This document shows positions 54,476-64,000 of a stretch of 64,000 nt of DNA, piece after piece. Position 1 is the stretch's first letter, and each line of letters begins with the position of its first letter. Source of the DNA: Burkholderiales bacterium UBA4657 (lineage in GTDB: Bacteria; Pseudomonadota; Gammaproteobacteria; Burkholderiales; Burkholderiaceae_E); NCBI GenBank assembly GCA_002405475.1, contig DHLX01000029.1, positions 1 to 64,000 on the forward strand, written 5' to 3'. The notes below the pieces were generated by a model. That model did not search any database. It saw nothing but the letters and a program-made list of their open reading frames with translations, and was not told the origin of the DNA. The position numbers and the translations under genes are program-made.

Positions 54476-56728
54476 ATGAAATTCCGCTTCCCCATCGTCA
54501 TCATTGATGAAGATTTCCGTTCCGAGAATGCCTCTGGTTCGGGTATACGCGCCCTGGCTTCAGCCATTGAAAAAGAAGGCATGGAAGTCGTCGGCGCCAC
54601 CAGTTTTACCGACCACGCCATGTTCGCGCAACAGCAAAGCCGCGCCTCCGGGTTTATTCTGAGCATTGACGATGACGAGTTCAACAGCGATATTCCGCAG
54701 GAACAGCAGCAGGCCATTGTCAACCTGCGCTTGCTGGTCAAGGAAATCCGTCGGCGCAATTCGGAAATTCCTATCTTTCTGTATGGCGAAACGCGTACCT
54801 CACGGCATATTCCGAACGATGTCTTGCGTGAATTGCACGGTTTCATTCATATGTTCGAGGACACGCCCGAGTTTGTGGCGCGCCACATTATCCGCGAGGC
54901 ACGCGCCTATCTTGATTCGCTGGCACCGCCTTTTTTTCGTGCGCTGACGCATTACGCAGCGGACGGTTCTTATTCCTGGCATTGTCCGGGGCACTCGGGT
55001 GGCGTGGCATTTTTGAAGTCGCCGGTGGGGCAGATGTTTCACCAGTTTTTCGGTGAGAACATGTTGCGTGCTGACGTGTGTAATTCAGTAGAAGAACTGG
55101 GGCAGTTGCTCGATCACTCCGGGCCGGTCGCCGCCAGTGAGCGCAACGCGGCGCGCATTTTTGGCAGCGATCATTTGTACTTTGTCACCAACGGCACCAG
55201 TACCTCGAATAAAATGGTCTGGCATAGTTGTGTCGCGCCGGGTGACATTGTGGTGGTCGATCGTAACTGCCATAAATCTATTTTGCACGCCATTACCATG
55301 ACCGGTGCCATTCCGGTATTTCTCATGCCGCAGCGTAACCATTACGGCATTATTGGCCCGATACCGCTGCATGAATTTACCCAGCGCGCCATCGAACGCA
55401 AAATTGCCGCCAACCCGCTCATTAGTGGCAGTGGCAAGAAACCGCGCATATTGACGATTACCCAGTCCACTTATGACGGCATTGTTTATAACGTCGAGAT
55501 GATTAAACAACAGCTGGATGGCCATGTCGAAACACTGCATTTCGACGAGGCCTGGCTACCACATGCGGCGTTTCATTCTTTTTATCGCGATATGCATGCC
55601 ATTGGCCGTGACCGCCCGCGTGCCAAAGATTCTTTGATTTTTGCCACGCATTCGACCCACAAACTGTTGGCGGGTTTGAGTCAGGCCTCGCAGATTCTGG
55701 TGCAGGAATCTGAAACCCGCAAGCTGAACAAGCATGCGTTTAATGAGGCCTATCTGATGCATACCTCGACTTCGCCGCAATATGCCATTATTGCCTCGTG
55801 CGATGTGGCGGCGGCCATGATGGAACCGCCGGGTGGCACGGCACTGGTCGAGGAGTCGATTATTGAGGCGCTGGACTTTCGTCGTGCCATGCGCAAGGTG
55901 GATGAAGAATGGGGCGCCGACTGGTGGTTCAAGGTCTGGGGGCCGGATGAACTTAATGACGAAGGCATGCCCGATCGTGACCAATGGGTGTTGCGCTCAG
56001 GTGAGCGCTGGCATGGGTTTGGTGATTTGGCTACGGGTTTCAACATGCTGGATCCGATCAAGGCCACCGTCATCAACCCAGGTCTGGATGTCGATGGCAA
56101 TTTTGCTGATGTCGGCATACCGGCCAATATCGTGACCAAATATCTGGCCGAGCATGGTGTCATCATCGAGAAGACCGGGCTCTATTCGTTCTTCATCATG
56201 TTCACTATTGGTATTACCAAAGGGCGCTGGAATTCCCTGGTGACCGAGTTGCAGCAATTCAAGGACGATTACGACAAGAACCAGGCGCTATGGCGCATTT
56301 TGCCCGAGTTTGTTCAGGCGCACCCGCGCTACGAGCACATGGGGCTGCGTGATTTATGTGACCAGATTCATGGCATGTATCGACAAAACGATATTGCCCG
56401 TCTGACGACCGACATGTATCTGTCCAACATGGTGCCCGCAATGAAACCGTCCGAGGCATATGCCTGTCTGGCGCATGGAGAAATTGATCGTGTGCCGATT
56501 GACGAATTGGAAGGGCGCATTACCAGTGCGCTGGTCACGCCCTACCCACCCGGCATTCCGCTGCTGATTCCGGGCGAGCGCTTCAATAATAAAATTGTTG
56601 ATTATCTGAGGTTTGCGCGCGATTTCAACGAGCGTTTTCCTGGCTTTGAAACCGATATTCACGGCTTGGTAGAAGAAGAAATAGACGGACGGGTTGAATA
56701 TTTTGTAGATTGTGTACGTGCTGACTGA
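54476..56728 (+). CDS. Arginine/lysine/ornithine decarboxylase, PLP fold type I
   Basis: The product has 750 residues and three parts. The N-terminal wing domain (residues 1-130) is flavodoxin-like (FPIVIIDEDFRSENASGSGIRALASAIEKEG). The PLP domain includes YSWHCPGHSGGVAFLKSPVGQ and GDHLYFVTNGTSTSNKMV-type FVTNGTSTSNKMVWHS. The PLP Lys is in FATHSTHKLLAGLSQASQI near residue 390. The C-terminal domain begins near 570. This is the Orn/Lys/Arg decarboxylase class; the favoured substrate cannot be set from sequence alone. No antiporter gene is adjacent, so a biosynthetic (polyamine) role may be as likely as acid resistance. Confidence 0.9.
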   Translation: MKFRFPIVIIDEDFRSENASGSGIRALASAIEKEGMEVVGATSFTDHAMFAQQQSRASGFILSIDDDEFNSDIPQEQQQAIVNLRLLVKEIRRRNSEIPIFLYGETRTSRHIPNDVLRELHGFIHMFEDTPEFVARHIIREARAYLDSLAPPFFRALTHYAADGSYSWHCPGHSGGVAFLKSPVGQMFHQFFGENMLRADVCNSVEELGQLLDHSGPVAASERNAARIFGSDHLYFVTNGTSTSNKMVWHSCVAPGDIVVVDRNCHKSILHAITMTGAIPVFLMPQRNHYGIIGPIPLHEFTQRAIERKIAANPLISGSGKKPRILTITQSTYDGIVYNVEMIKQQLDGHVETLHFDEAWLPHAAFHSFYRDMHAIGRDRPRAKDSLIFATHSTHKLLAGLSQASQILVQESETRKLNKHAFNEAYLMHTSTSPQYAIIASCDVAAAMMEPPGGTALVEESIIEALDFRRAMRKVDEEWGADWWFKVWGPDELNDEGMPDRDQWVLRSGERWHGFGDLATGFNMLDPIKATVINPGLDVDGNFADVGIPANIVTKYLAEHGVIIEKTGLYSFFIMFTIGITKGRWNSLVTELQQFKDDYDKNQALWRILPEFVQAHPRYEHMGLRDLCDQIHGMYRQNDIARLTTDMYLSNMVPAMKPSEAYACLAHGEIDRVPIDELEGRITSALVTPYPPGIPLLIPGERFNNKIVDYLRFARDFNERFPGFETDIHGLVEEEIDGRVEYFVDCVRAD

Positions 56729-56742
56729 GTACACTTTTCATC

Positions 56743-57876
56743 ATGCCTCGTCTACCTGACTTCAAACTCGAAACGTTCTTTTCCCGTTGGGAGTTTAATG
56801 CCCGTTATCATATGACCGCCAGTGATGCCGAGTCCATGACCATGCACGATCTATTGGCTATGGCCGACGACGAAGATCGCCAGGCCTGGGATCAATTGCG
56901 TTTGGGATATACCCAGACATGGGGCAGTCCGGCATTGCGCGATACTATCGCAGCCACCTATCGCGGCATTTCTGCCGACGATATATTGTGCTTTGCGGGT
57001 GCAGAGGAGGGGTTGTGGTGTGCCATGCACGCGCTGCTTGAGCCGGATGATCACGCGATTGTTACCGTACCCAATTATCAGTCCATGGAAACGGTACCGG
57101 CTCTGTTATGTTCCGTGACCGGGCTGGCCATGCACCCGGAGCGTGATTGGGCCGTTGACCTGAATGAATTGATCGCTGCCATTCGTCCCAATACCCGATT
57201 GCTGGCACTGAATTTTCCGAATAATCCAACCGGCGCAGTGCCTGATACAGAACAGTTTTTGGCCATTATCGAGCTCTGCCGCCAGCGCGGCATTTACATT
57301 TTCAGTGATGAGGTTTATCGCGGTATCGAGCGTGATACGACACACACCCTGCCGCAACTTGCCGAAGTCTACGAACGTGGTATTTCGCTCAATGTTGTAT
57401 CCAAAGCCTATGGACTACCGGGCCTGCGCATAGGCTGGATAGCGTGCCGAGACCATGATTTTCTACAGCGCATGGAGCGCATCAAACACTATCTGTCGAT
57501 TTGTAATTCGGCACCTAGTGAAGTTCTGGCACGCATAGCCCTTAAGGCCAGAGCTCAGATTTTTGATCGTAACCGGGCGCGATGCGCACGTAATTTGTCT
57601 GAGCTGGAAGCTTTTTTCCAGCGCTGGAGACATCTGTATCAGTGGAAATCTCCTCCCGGTTCATGTGTCGGTTTTGTGCGGTACCTCGGAAGTGATGGGG
57701 TAGAAGCGCATTGCCGCGATCTGGTCGAACAGTCTGGAGTTTTGCTGTTACCGGCTTCCGTTTATCAAAGCGACTTGCTGCCAGTGGTCAAGGATTATTT
57801 CCGGGTCGGCTATGGCCGGGAGGGAATGGATGCCGGCTTGGGCGCATGGGATCGGCATCTGAGTCGAATCATGTAA
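56743..57876 (+). CDS. Class I/II pyridoxal-phosphate aminotransferase
   Basis: The product has 377 residues. The PLP Lys lies in LNVVSKAYGLPGLRIGWIACRD near residue 222. Other fold type I marks are GYTQTWGSPALRDTIA, CFAGAEEGLWCAMHALLEPDDHAIV, NFPNNPTGAVPD, the IFSDEVYRGIE loop and the final Arg in DYFRVGYGRE. The substrate amino acid is unknown. The start lies 14 bases past the decarboxylase stop, so they may be read together. Confidence 0.9.
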   Translation: MPRLPDFKLETFFSRWEFNARYHMTASDAESMTMHDLLAMADDEDRQAWDQLRLGYTQTWGSPALRDTIAATYRGISADDILCFAGAEEGLWCAMHALLEPDDHAIVTVPNYQSMETVPALLCSVTGLAMHPERDWAVDLNELIAAIRPNTRLLALNFPNNPTGAVPDTEQFLAIIELCRQRGIYIFSDEVYRGIERDTTHTLPQLAEVYERGISLNVVSKAYGLPGLRIGWIACRDHDFLQRMERIKHYLSICNSAPSEVLARIALKARAQIFDRNRARCARNLSELEAFFQRWRHLYQWKSPPGSCVGFVRYLGSDGVEAHCRDLVEQSGVLLLPASVYQSDLLPVVKDYFRVGYGREGMDAGLGAWDRHLSRIM

Positions 57877-57899
57877 GATAGCGGTTGTCGTAGTAGCCG

Positions 57900-58098
57900 C
57901 ATATGGGAGAGCGTTGTTTCATCCACTGAAATAACCGCCGAAGGCGCAATCGCCCGAAATCGCTCAGGCAAAAGAACCATGTGCAGTGCAGGCAACTCTG
58001 GAGAGCGCCTCATCATTGCGATGAGGCCACCGAAGGTGCAGCAGTCTGGCTGACAAGCCTGACTGTTAACTCTCAGGTAAAAGGACAGAGGGGCAGTA
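57900..58098 (+). promoter_or_regulatory. Tandem glycine riboswitch
   Basis: Two glycine aptamers lie in series upstream of gcvT. Aptamer 1 (about 57903-57977) shows GGGAGAGCG, the conserved CCGCCGAAGGCGCAA and CGCTCAGGCAAAAGAACC. Aptamer 2 (about 57997-58096) shows CTGGAGAGCGCC, CCACCGAAGGTGCAGCAG and ACTCTCAGGTAAAAGGACAG. The short linker between them is typical of the cooperative tandem form. High glycine should turn on the glycine cleavage genes that follow. These are recalled motif patterns checked by eye. Confidence 0.93.
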
Positions 58099-58100
58099 AG

Positions 58101-58123
58101 GCTGAAACCAAGGGGGTTTCGGC
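58101..58123 (+). other. Hairpin in the glycine riboswitch expression platform
   Basis: GCTGAAACC (58101-58109) pairs with GGTTTCGGC (58115-58123), nine pairs with one G-U, around loop AAGGG. It directly follows aptamer 2 and ends 20 bases before the gcvT ATG. There is no T-run, so control of translation is more likely than termination. Confidence 0.5.
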
Positions 58124-58143
58124 ATTCTATTACTGGCCCATTC

Positions 58144-59235
58144 ATGACTCTGAAACAGACTTCACTTCATTCCGTTCATGCCGCCGCTGGTGCCAAACTG
58201 GTGGACTTTGGCGGCTGGGACATGCCCCTGCATTACGGTTCACAACTGGACGAGCACCACGCCGTGCGCACTGGCGCGGGCATGTTTGACGTGTCGCATA
58301 TGTGTACGGTCGATGTGCGGGGCGCGCCATGCCGCGACTTTTTGCGTTATTTGCTGGCCAACGATATTGACAAGTTGACGGTCTCTGGAAAAGCCCTCTA
58401 TTCCTGCATGCTCAACCCAGACGGCGGGGTCATTGACGATCTGATTGTCTATTACCTGAACGAAGAATTTTTTCGTCTGGTTATCAATGCCGGTACCGCT
58501 GAAAAAGATTTGACCTGGATGGAAAAAATCAGGCACGAGAAAAATTTTTCCGTCACGATTACGCCAAGGCGTGACTTGGCCATGATTGCTGTTCAGGGGC
58601 CAGAAGCACGGGAAAAATTCTGGCAGGCGTGCCCAGCCTGGAAAGCCGCGACTGAAAATCTCAAACCATTCTTTGCCCAGCTTCAGGGTGAGGTCATGGT
58701 GGCGCGTACCGGCTATACCGGCGAAGATGGCTTTGAAGTCAGCTTACCGGCAGAACAGGCGGCGGCTTTGTGGGCTGATCTGCAACAGGCTGGCGTGCGT
58801 CCCTGCGGCTTGGGTGCTAGAGACACTTTGCGCCTTGAAGCCGGTATGAACCTGTACGGTAACGAAATGGGCGACACCATTTCGCCACTGGATGCAGGGC
58901 TGGCCTGGACCGTGAGCCTGAAGGATGAACGTGATTTTGTTGGCCGCGCAGCCCTGCTGGCGCAGGGACAGCGCTTCGAATTTTTTGGACTGGTGTTATT
59001 GAATAAAGGCGTGATGCGCGTACATCAGACCGTGATCACTGCTCACGGCACGGGCGAACTCACCAGTGGTACTTTTTCTCCTACATTAGGAGTGTCTATT
59101 GCCATGGCACGTTTACCTTTGGGGGTACAGCCGGGTGATGAGGTGCAGGTCGATATTCGTGGCAAGGCACTGCCCGCGCGTGTGGTGAAATTGCCGTTCG
59201 TACGGCAGGGAAAAATTTTGGTTTCGGTGAGCTAA
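58144..59235 (+). CDS. gcvT: Glycine cleavage system T protein (aminomethyltransferase)
   Basis: The product has 363 residues. It moves the methylene group from the H protein to tetrahydrofolate, releasing ammonia. The N-terminus [20 protein letters not shown] and [13 protein letters not shown] are standard, as are [15 protein letters not shown], the folate-site Asp region [52 protein letters not shown] and [19 protein letters not shown]. No good ribosome binding site stands before the ATG; the leader is riboswitch-controlled. Confidence 0.95.
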   Translation: MTLKQTSLHSVHAAAGAKLVDFGGWDMPLHYGSQLDEHHAVRTGAGMFDVSHMCTVDVRGAPCRDFLRYLLANDIDKLTVSGKALYSCMLNPDGGVIDDLIVYYLNEEFFRLVINAGTAEKDLTWMEKIRHEKNFSVTITPRRDLAMIAVQGPEAREKFWQACPAWKAATENLKPFFAQLQGEVMVARTGYTGEDGFEVSLPAEQAAALWADLQQAGVRPCGLGARDTLRLEAGMNLYGNEMGDTISPLDAGLAWTVSLKDERDFVGRAALLAQGQRFEFFGLVLLNKGVMRVHQTVITAHGTGELTSGTFSPTLGVSIAMARLPLGVQPGDEVQVDIRGKALPARVVKLPFVRQGKILVSVS

Positions 59236-59250
59236 ACAAGGAGAGCATTA

Positions 59251-59628
59251 ATGACAATTCCGACGCAATTGAAATATACGAATTCGCATGAATGGGTGAA
59301 GCAAGGTGACGATGGCCTGTTGTGGGTCGGCATTACTGATGCCGCTCAGGATATGTTGGGTGATCTGGTCTTCGTTGGCGATTTCAAGGTCGGCGAAAGC
59401 CTGAAGGCTGGTGATACGGTGGGAGTGGTCGAGTCGGTCAAGGCTGCCTCCGATGTCTATGCCCCGGTAGAGGGTGAAGTGGTGGCTTTCAACGAGTCCT
59501 TGAGTGACGAGCCACAGCAACTCAACACCCAGCCTTATGAGGCCTGGATATTCAAACTGAAAACGAGTCAATCGACCGAGGGTTTACTGGACGCCGCTGG
59601 GTACCAAGCCGTATTGAATAGTAAATAA
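59251..59628 (+). CDS. gcvH: Glycine cleavage system H protein
   Basis: The product has 125 residues, with an AAGGAG site. This lipoyl carrier shuttles the aminomethyl group between P, T and L proteins. The lipoylated Lys is in [21 protein letters not shown] near residue 64. The ends [10 protein letters not shown] and [13 protein letters not shown] are typical. It lies 15 bases after gcvT. Confidence 0.96.
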   Translation: MTIPTQLKYTNSHEWVKQGDDGLLWVGITDAAQDMLGDLVFVGDFKVGESLKAGDTVGVVESVKAASDVYAPVEGEVVAFNESLSDEPQQLNTQPYEAWIFKLKTSQSTEGLLDAAGYQAVLNSK

Positions 59629-59639
59629 GGAAAGCTGAA

Positions 59640-62519
59640 ATGAGCTGGCAAAGCATGAAAGATGAAATTCAAACCCTGAGCGAACTGGAAGCGCACGATG
59701 AGTTTCATGCACGACATATTGGCCCGAACGCTGAAGAAAAGCTTGAGATGCTGCGCACGATCGGTCTGTCTTCGCTCGAAGATATGACCGATGCCATCGT
59801 GCCTGCCAGTATCAAACTGAAGTCTGGGCTGACCCTGCCGGCGGCGCTGAGTGAAGAACAGGCCTTGGAAAAAATTCGTGCCATCGCACAGCAAAACCAG
59901 ATATTCAAAAGTTTTATTGGGCAGGGCTATTACGGCACGCATACGCCCAAGGTCATCCTGCGCAATATTCTGGAAAATCCGGCCTGGTACACCGCCTACA
60001 CGCCTTATCAGGCCGAGATTTCCCAGGGGCGGATGGAAGCCTTGATCAATTTCCAGACGATGGTGTGCGATTTGACTGGCATGGAAATCAGCAATGCCTC
60101 TTTACTCGACGAAGCTACGGCGGCAGCTGAGGCCATGACCCTGGCGAAACGTAGTGCCAAAAGCAAAAGCACACTTTTTTTGGTCGATGAGAACTGTCAT
60201 CCGCAGACGCTGGCGGTGGTGCAAACGCGTGCCGAAGCACTGGGTCTGGAAGTGCGGGTAGGTCATGTATCGAACCTGCTGGCGACAACGGATTGCTTTG
60301 CAGCGCTGGTGCAATACCCGGCCAGCACTGGGTCACTACAGCACTGGCAAGACGCAGCGTCCCAGGCGCATGCCAGGGGTGCACTGCTTTGCGTCGCAAC
60401 CGACCTGCTGGCACTGACCCTGCTTAAACCTCCCGGCGAATGGGGAGCCGATATTGTCGTGGGCAATACCCAGCGTTTTGGCGTGCCGTTTGGTTTTGGC
60501 GGGCCACATGCCGCTTTTCTGGCATGTAAAGAGGGTTTCAAACGCTCGATGCCGGGTCGTCTGGTGGGGGTATCGGTTGATACCCAGGGCAAACCGGCGT
60601 ATCGGTTGACGCTGCAAACGCGTGAGCAGCATATTCGGCGCGAAAAGGCCACCTCGAATATTTGCACCGCCCAGGTATTGCTGGCGGTTATGGCCAGCAT
60701 GTATGCGGTGTATCATGGGCCGCAAGGACTGAAACGGATAGCGCAGCGGGTACAGCGTCTAACCGGTATTCTGGCCGCTGGTTTGCAGACAGCGGGCCTG
60801 AAAATCAACAGCACGTATTTTGATACCTTGACCGTGAGTGGCGTAGTGGCAGCCGAGGTACACGAACGTGCCCGGAACCAGCAGATCAACCTGCGCGTGA
60901 TTGCTGAAGACTGCGTTGGTATTTCTCTGGATGAAACCACGACCCGCGCTGATGTTGAAAGTCTATGGCAAGTGTTGGGTGTGCAGGCGCAAGTGGCGCT
61001 GCTGGATGCAAAAATTCCAGACAATCCTGGCATTCCTGAGTCTTTGCGCCGCAGTAGCGACTACCTGACGCACCCAGTGTTCAATACCCACCACAGCGAA
61101 ACGGAAATGCTGCGTTATTTGCGCCAGTTGTCCGACAAGGATCTGGCGCTGGACCGCACCATGATACCGCTCGGGTCTTGTACCATGAAGTTAAATGCCA
61201 CAGCCGAGATGATACCCGTGACCTGGCCCGAGTTTGCCCAGATTCACCCGTTGGCACCAGCGCAACAGACTCTGGGTTACCAAACCCTGATTGCTGAGCT
61301 GGAACAGATGCTATGTGAATGTACTGGCTACGATGCCGTGAGTTTGCAGCCGAACTCAGGCGCACAGGGCGAGTACGCCGGCTTGCTTGCCATCCGCGCT
61401 TATCATCGCGCGCATGGTGAAGGGCATCGCAAGGTATGTTTGATACCGGAAAGTGCGCATGGTACCAACCCGGCCTCGGCGCAGCTATGTGGCATGGAGG
61501 TTGTAGTGGTGGCTTGCGATCAGGACGGTAACGTCGATTTGATCGACCTGCGTGCCAAGGCAGAAAAGTATTCCGATCAACTGGCCGCCTTGATGGTGAC
61601 CTATCCCTCGACCCATGGCGTGTTTGAAGAAGCCATTGTCGATATCTGCAATATCATTCACCAGCATGGTGGTCAGGTCTATACCGATGGAGCCAACATG
61701 AATGCCTTGGTCGGTCTGGCCAAGCCCGGCTGGTATGGCAGTGATGTCTCACATTTGAATTTGCACAAAACCTTCTGCATTCCCCACGGGGGTGGTGGTC
61801 CGGGTGTTGGGCCAGTAGCAGTGAAAGCGCATCTGGCTCCGTATCTGCCTGGTAGCCAGGCAGTAGGTGCGGTCAGCGCTGCTCCCTTTGGTTCTGCCAG
61901 CATACTGCCTATTTCCTGGATGTATGTGACCCTGATGGGGGCGGCAGGTTTAAGAAAAGCGACCCAGGTAGCCCTGTTGAATGCCAACTATGTGGCGAAG
62001 CGTTTGCAGGCGCATTACCCGATTCTGTATGCGGGTCGCAATGGTCTGGTAGCGCATGAATGCATTCTGGATCTGCGCCCGATCAAGGATTCGTGTGGCA
62101 TTAGCGCCGAAGATGTGGCCAAGCGTCTGATGGATTATGGTTTCCATGCCCCGACCCTGTCATTCCCGGTAGCTGGAACCTTAATGGTAGAACCGACCGA
62201 AAGCGAATCGAAGCACGAGCTCGATCGCTTTATCGATGCCATGATCGCAATACGCGCCGAGATTCGCGCGGTTGAAACCGGGCAAGTCGATAAGGAGGAT
62301 AATCCGCTCAAAAATGCGCCGCATACTGCAGCCATGGTCATGGCAGAACAATGGGCGCATGATTATTCACGCGAAGCGGCCGCTTTTCCTCTGGCAACAT
62401 TACGCCAGCATAAATACTGGCCACCGGTAGCGCGGGTAGATAATGCCTATGGCGATCGCAATATCATGTGTTCGTGCCTGCCGATTGAGACCTATGCGGA
62501 TGAGGCAACGCAAGCCTGA
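59640..62519 (+). CDS. gcvP: Glycine dehydrogenase (decarboxylating), P protein
   Basis: The product has 959 residues, the long one-chain form in which both halves are fused. It decarboxylates glycine with PLP and loads the H protein. The first half has [57 protein letters not shown] (in pieces) and [12 protein letters not shown]. The active half has [28 protein letters not shown] and the PLP Lys in [20 protein letters not shown] near residue 709. It lies 11 bases after gcvH. The L protein gene is elsewhere. Confidence 0.97.
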   Translation: MSWQSMKDEIQTLSELEAHDEFHARHIGPNAEEKLEMLRTIGLSSLEDMTDAIVPASIKLKSGLTLPAALSEEQALEKIRAIAQQNQIFKSFIGQGYYGTHTPKVILRNILENPAWYTAYTPYQAEISQGRMEALINFQTMVCDLTGMEISNASLLDEATAAAEAMTLAKRSAKSKSTLFLVDENCHPQTLAVVQTRAEALGLEVRVGHVSNLLATTDCFAALVQYPASTGSLQHWQDAASQAHARGALLCVATDLLALTLLKPPGEWGADIVVGNTQRFGVPFGFGGPHAAFLACKEGFKRSMPGRLVGVSVDTQGKPAYRLTLQTREQHIRREKATSNICTAQVLLAVMASMYAVYHGPQGLKRIAQRVQRLTGILAAGLQTAGLKINSTYFDTLTVSGVVAAEVHERARNQQINLRVIAEDCVGISLDETTTRADVESLWQVLGVQAQVALLDAKIPDNPGIPESLRRSSDYLTHPVFNTHHSETEMLRYLRQLSDKDLALDRTMIPLGSCTMKLNATAEMIPVTWPEFAQIHPLAPAQQTLGYQTLIAELEQMLCECTGYDAVSLQPNSGAQGEYAGLLAIRAYHRAHGEGHRKVCLIPESAHGTNPASAQLCGMEVVVVACDQDGNVDLIDLRAKAEKYSDQLAALMVTYPSTHGVFEEAIVDICNIIHQHGGQVYTDGANMNALVGLAKPGWYGSDVSHLNLHKTFCIPHGGGGPGVGPVAVKAHLAPYLPGSQAVGAVSAAPFGSASILPISWMYVTLMGAAGLRKATQVALLNANYVAKRLQAHYPILYAGRNGLVAHECILDLRPIKDSCGISAEDVAKRLMDYGFHAPTLSFPVAGTLMVEPTESESKHELDRFIDAMIAIRAEIRAVETGQVDKEDNPLKNAPHTAAMVMAEQWAHDYSREAAAFPLATLRQHKYWPPVARVDNAYGDRNIMCSCLPIETYADEATQA

Positions 62520-62543
62520 ATTTGATTGAACGAGGAGTAAGTC

Positions 62544-63158
62544 ATGTCGTGGTGGTATGCACCGGCAATGGTGCTTGCAGCGTATCTGATGGGATCGGTG
62601 GCGTTCGGCATACTGGTATCGCCCTTGTTTCGGCTGGCTGACCCACGCAGTTATGGGTCGCATAATCCGGGTGCTACCAATGTGCTGCGTTCGGGTAACA
62701 AGGCCGCAGCTGTTTTAACCTTGCTGGGCGATGCCTTCAAGGGTTGGCTGGCGGTCTATCTGGCGCAACACTTTGCCAGTGCTGGTGGCTGGGGAGAAGC
62801 CACCATAGCGGCTGCTGCCCTGGCCGTGTTTGTCGGGCATTTGTGGCCGATATTTTTTCGCTTTCAGGGCGGAAAAGGGGTGGCGACAGCCTTGGGGGTG
62901 TTGCTGGGGATCAATGTCTGGCTGGCCGTGGCGGTACTGGTGACCTTCATCATTATGATGGTCTTTTTCCGCTGGGTTTCATTCGCTTCAATTATTGCGG
63001 CCGTGTTTGCGGCGTTTTACCACTTTTTATTATTTGGTGTCGAGCCCATGTCACTGGTCGTCATTATCATGAGTGCCTTGTTAGTCTATCGTCACCGTGC
63101 GAATATTGAGCGCTTGCTGGCGGGCAAAGAACCCAAGCTGGGGCAGGGTAAAAAATAA
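62544..63158 (+). CDS. plsY: Glycerol-3-phosphate acyltransferase PlsY
   Basis: The product has 204 residues, with a GAGGAG site. This inner-membrane enzyme moves acyl groups from acyl-phosphate to glycerol-3-phosphate in phospholipid synthesis. Five membrane helices surround three cytosolic motifs: SYGSHNPGATNVLR, GHLWPIFFRFQGGKGVATALG and the last loop YRHRANIERLLAGKE. It converges with tsaD with a 29-base gap. Confidence 0.94.
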   Translation: MSWWYAPAMVLAAYLMGSVAFGILVSPLFRLADPRSYGSHNPGATNVLRSGNKAAAVLTLLGDAFKGWLAVYLAQHFASAGGWGEATIAAAALAVFVGHLWPIFFRFQGGKGVATALGVLLGINVWLAVAVLVTFIIMMVFFRWVSFASIIAAVFAAFYHFLLFGVEPMSLVVIIMSALLVYRHRANIERLLAGKEPKLGQGKK

Positions 63159-63187
63159 GCAGTCGAAAACAGGCCGTTGACAAAGGG

Positions 63188-64000
63188 TCAGGCTTCAACC
63201 AGCGCCCAGCGCGGCCGTACTCTGAAAGCACCGGCTACAGAGCCGGTTTGCTGTTGTAAACGCAAAGCCCCGGCCAGGGCAATCATGGCGCCATTGTCGG
63301 TGCACCATTCCAGTTCGGGGTAATATACCGCCAGGTTTTTTTTTTGCGCCGCCGTATTCAGGCGTGCGCGCAATTGCTGATTGGCGCCGACGCCTCCTGC
63401 TACGACCAGACGCTGAAGCCCGGTTTGTTCCAGTGCCGCCAGTGCCTTACTGCACAAGACATCGGTAATGGCATCGACAATGGACGCGGCCAGATCAGCG
63501 CGAGTTTTTTCATCCAGCGGTGCTGCTTTGTTTACCGTGGTCAACACCGCAGTTTTGAGGCCGGCAAAACTGAAATTCAAATCACCAGAATGCTTGAGCG
63601 GTCGGGGTAAGTGAAAGCGCGAGGCATCGCCTTGCAGCGCCAGGCGTGAAAGATGTGGCCCACCCGGATACGGCAGCCCGAGCAATTTCGCCGACTTGTC
63701 GAACGCTTCACCGGCGGCATCATCCAGCGTTTCGCCCAGCAGGGTATAGTCGCCCACCCCCTGCACCTGCATTAACTGGGTATGACCGCCCGAGACCAGC
63801 AAGGCCAGGAACGGAAATGCAGGAGGGTTCGAGGATAGCAGGGGGGAGAGCAAATGCCCTTCCAGATGATGCACACCCATGATGGGTTTATTCAGCGCAA
63901 ATGCCAGCGCATGCGCAAACCCGGTGCCGACCAGCAGCGCACCGGCCAGACCGGGACCAATAGTGACAGCAATAGCATCGATATTGTTTAAGGTCTGTTG
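63188..64000 (-). CDS. tsaD: tRNA threonylcarbamoyladenosine transferase TsaD, partial
   Basis: The frame is open to the right edge of the window, giving 270 C-terminal residues of about 340. TsaD puts the threonylcarbamoyl group on A37 of ANN-decoding tRNAs with TsaB, TsaE and TsaC. Visible are [14 protein letters not shown], metal-site [72 protein letters not shown] and the late CTDNGAMIA. The N-terminus lies outside the window. Confidence 0.96.
   Translation of the reverse strand, partial: QQTLNNIDAIAVTIGPGLAGALLVGTGFAHALAFALNKPIMGVHHLEGHLLSPLLSSNPPAFPFLALLVSGGHTQLMQVQGVGDYTLLGETLDDAAGEAFDKSAKLLGLPYPGGPHLSRLALQGDASRFHLPRPLKHSGDLNFSFAGLKTAVLTTVNKAAPLDEKTRADLAASIVDAITDVLCSKALAALEQTGLQRLVVAGGVGANQQLRARLNTAAQKKNLAVYYPELEWCTDNGAMIALAGALRLQQQTGSVAGAFRVRPRWALVEA

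Overview
The window looks like a chromosome segment of a Gram-negative betaproteobacterium of the Burkholderiales. An Oxalobacteraceae member such as an Undibacterium relative is my best guess, inferred from gene order (leuS-lptE-holA-proA, serA-modAB-dcd, clpS-clpA) and protein style rather than from any rRNA. No rRNA, tRNA or CRISPR was recognised.

Positions 1-15,040 form an accessory region that appears more AT-rich than the rest. It opens with the 3' part of a large RTX calcium-binding exoprotein gene that carries an in-frame TGA. A type I secretion operon follows: a small unknown protein, a protein resembling a phage-Mu-type tail assembly chaperone, a TPR protein with a glycosyltransferase-9-like tail, a HlyB-like ABC exporter, a HlyD-like adaptor and a TolC-like outer-membrane protein. 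An IS4-family element sits on the end of the tolC-like gene. Beyond it come a seven-repeat FG-GAP lipoprotein gene and a zone of broken genes: a DUF5672 pseudogene with a GGCT duplication, a rhombosortase-like fragment fused tail to tail with it, and a possible GreA-like tail. A family-2 glycosyltransferase closes the region.

Positions 15,078-24,591 hold housekeeping genes: rlmL-like, hemJ, proA, holA, lptE and leuS on the minus strand, then a chemoreceptor with a C-terminal Cache domain, a DUF192 gene and a small Lys/Glu-rich secreted protein. Positions 24,828-29,318 hold icd, a cold-shock gene, clpS and clpA. Positions 29,424-34,111 are a probable sulfide-oxidation and molybdoenzyme operon (cytochrome c, FccB-like flavoprotein, bis-MGD oxidoreductase, lipoprotein metallopeptidase).

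Positions 34,182-45,342 carry fadD, hsp20, a dienelactone hydrolase-type gene, a ZIP transporter, a sulfurtransferase, an EamA exporter, an MgtC/DUF4010 protein, uvrD, scpA, a DUF3460 gene and a GNAT gene. Positions 45,373-57,876 carry a soluble hybrid histidine kinase, metG, apbC, serA, modA-modB without modC, dcd, a basic amino acid decarboxylase and an aminotransferase. A tandem glycine riboswitch at about 57,900-58,098 precedes gcvT-gcvH-gcvP, followed by plsY and the C-terminal part of tsaD, which runs off the right edge.

The most unusual part is the secretion operon, which pairs an RTX exporter with a phage-tail-chaperone-like protein and a candidate glycosyltransferase.
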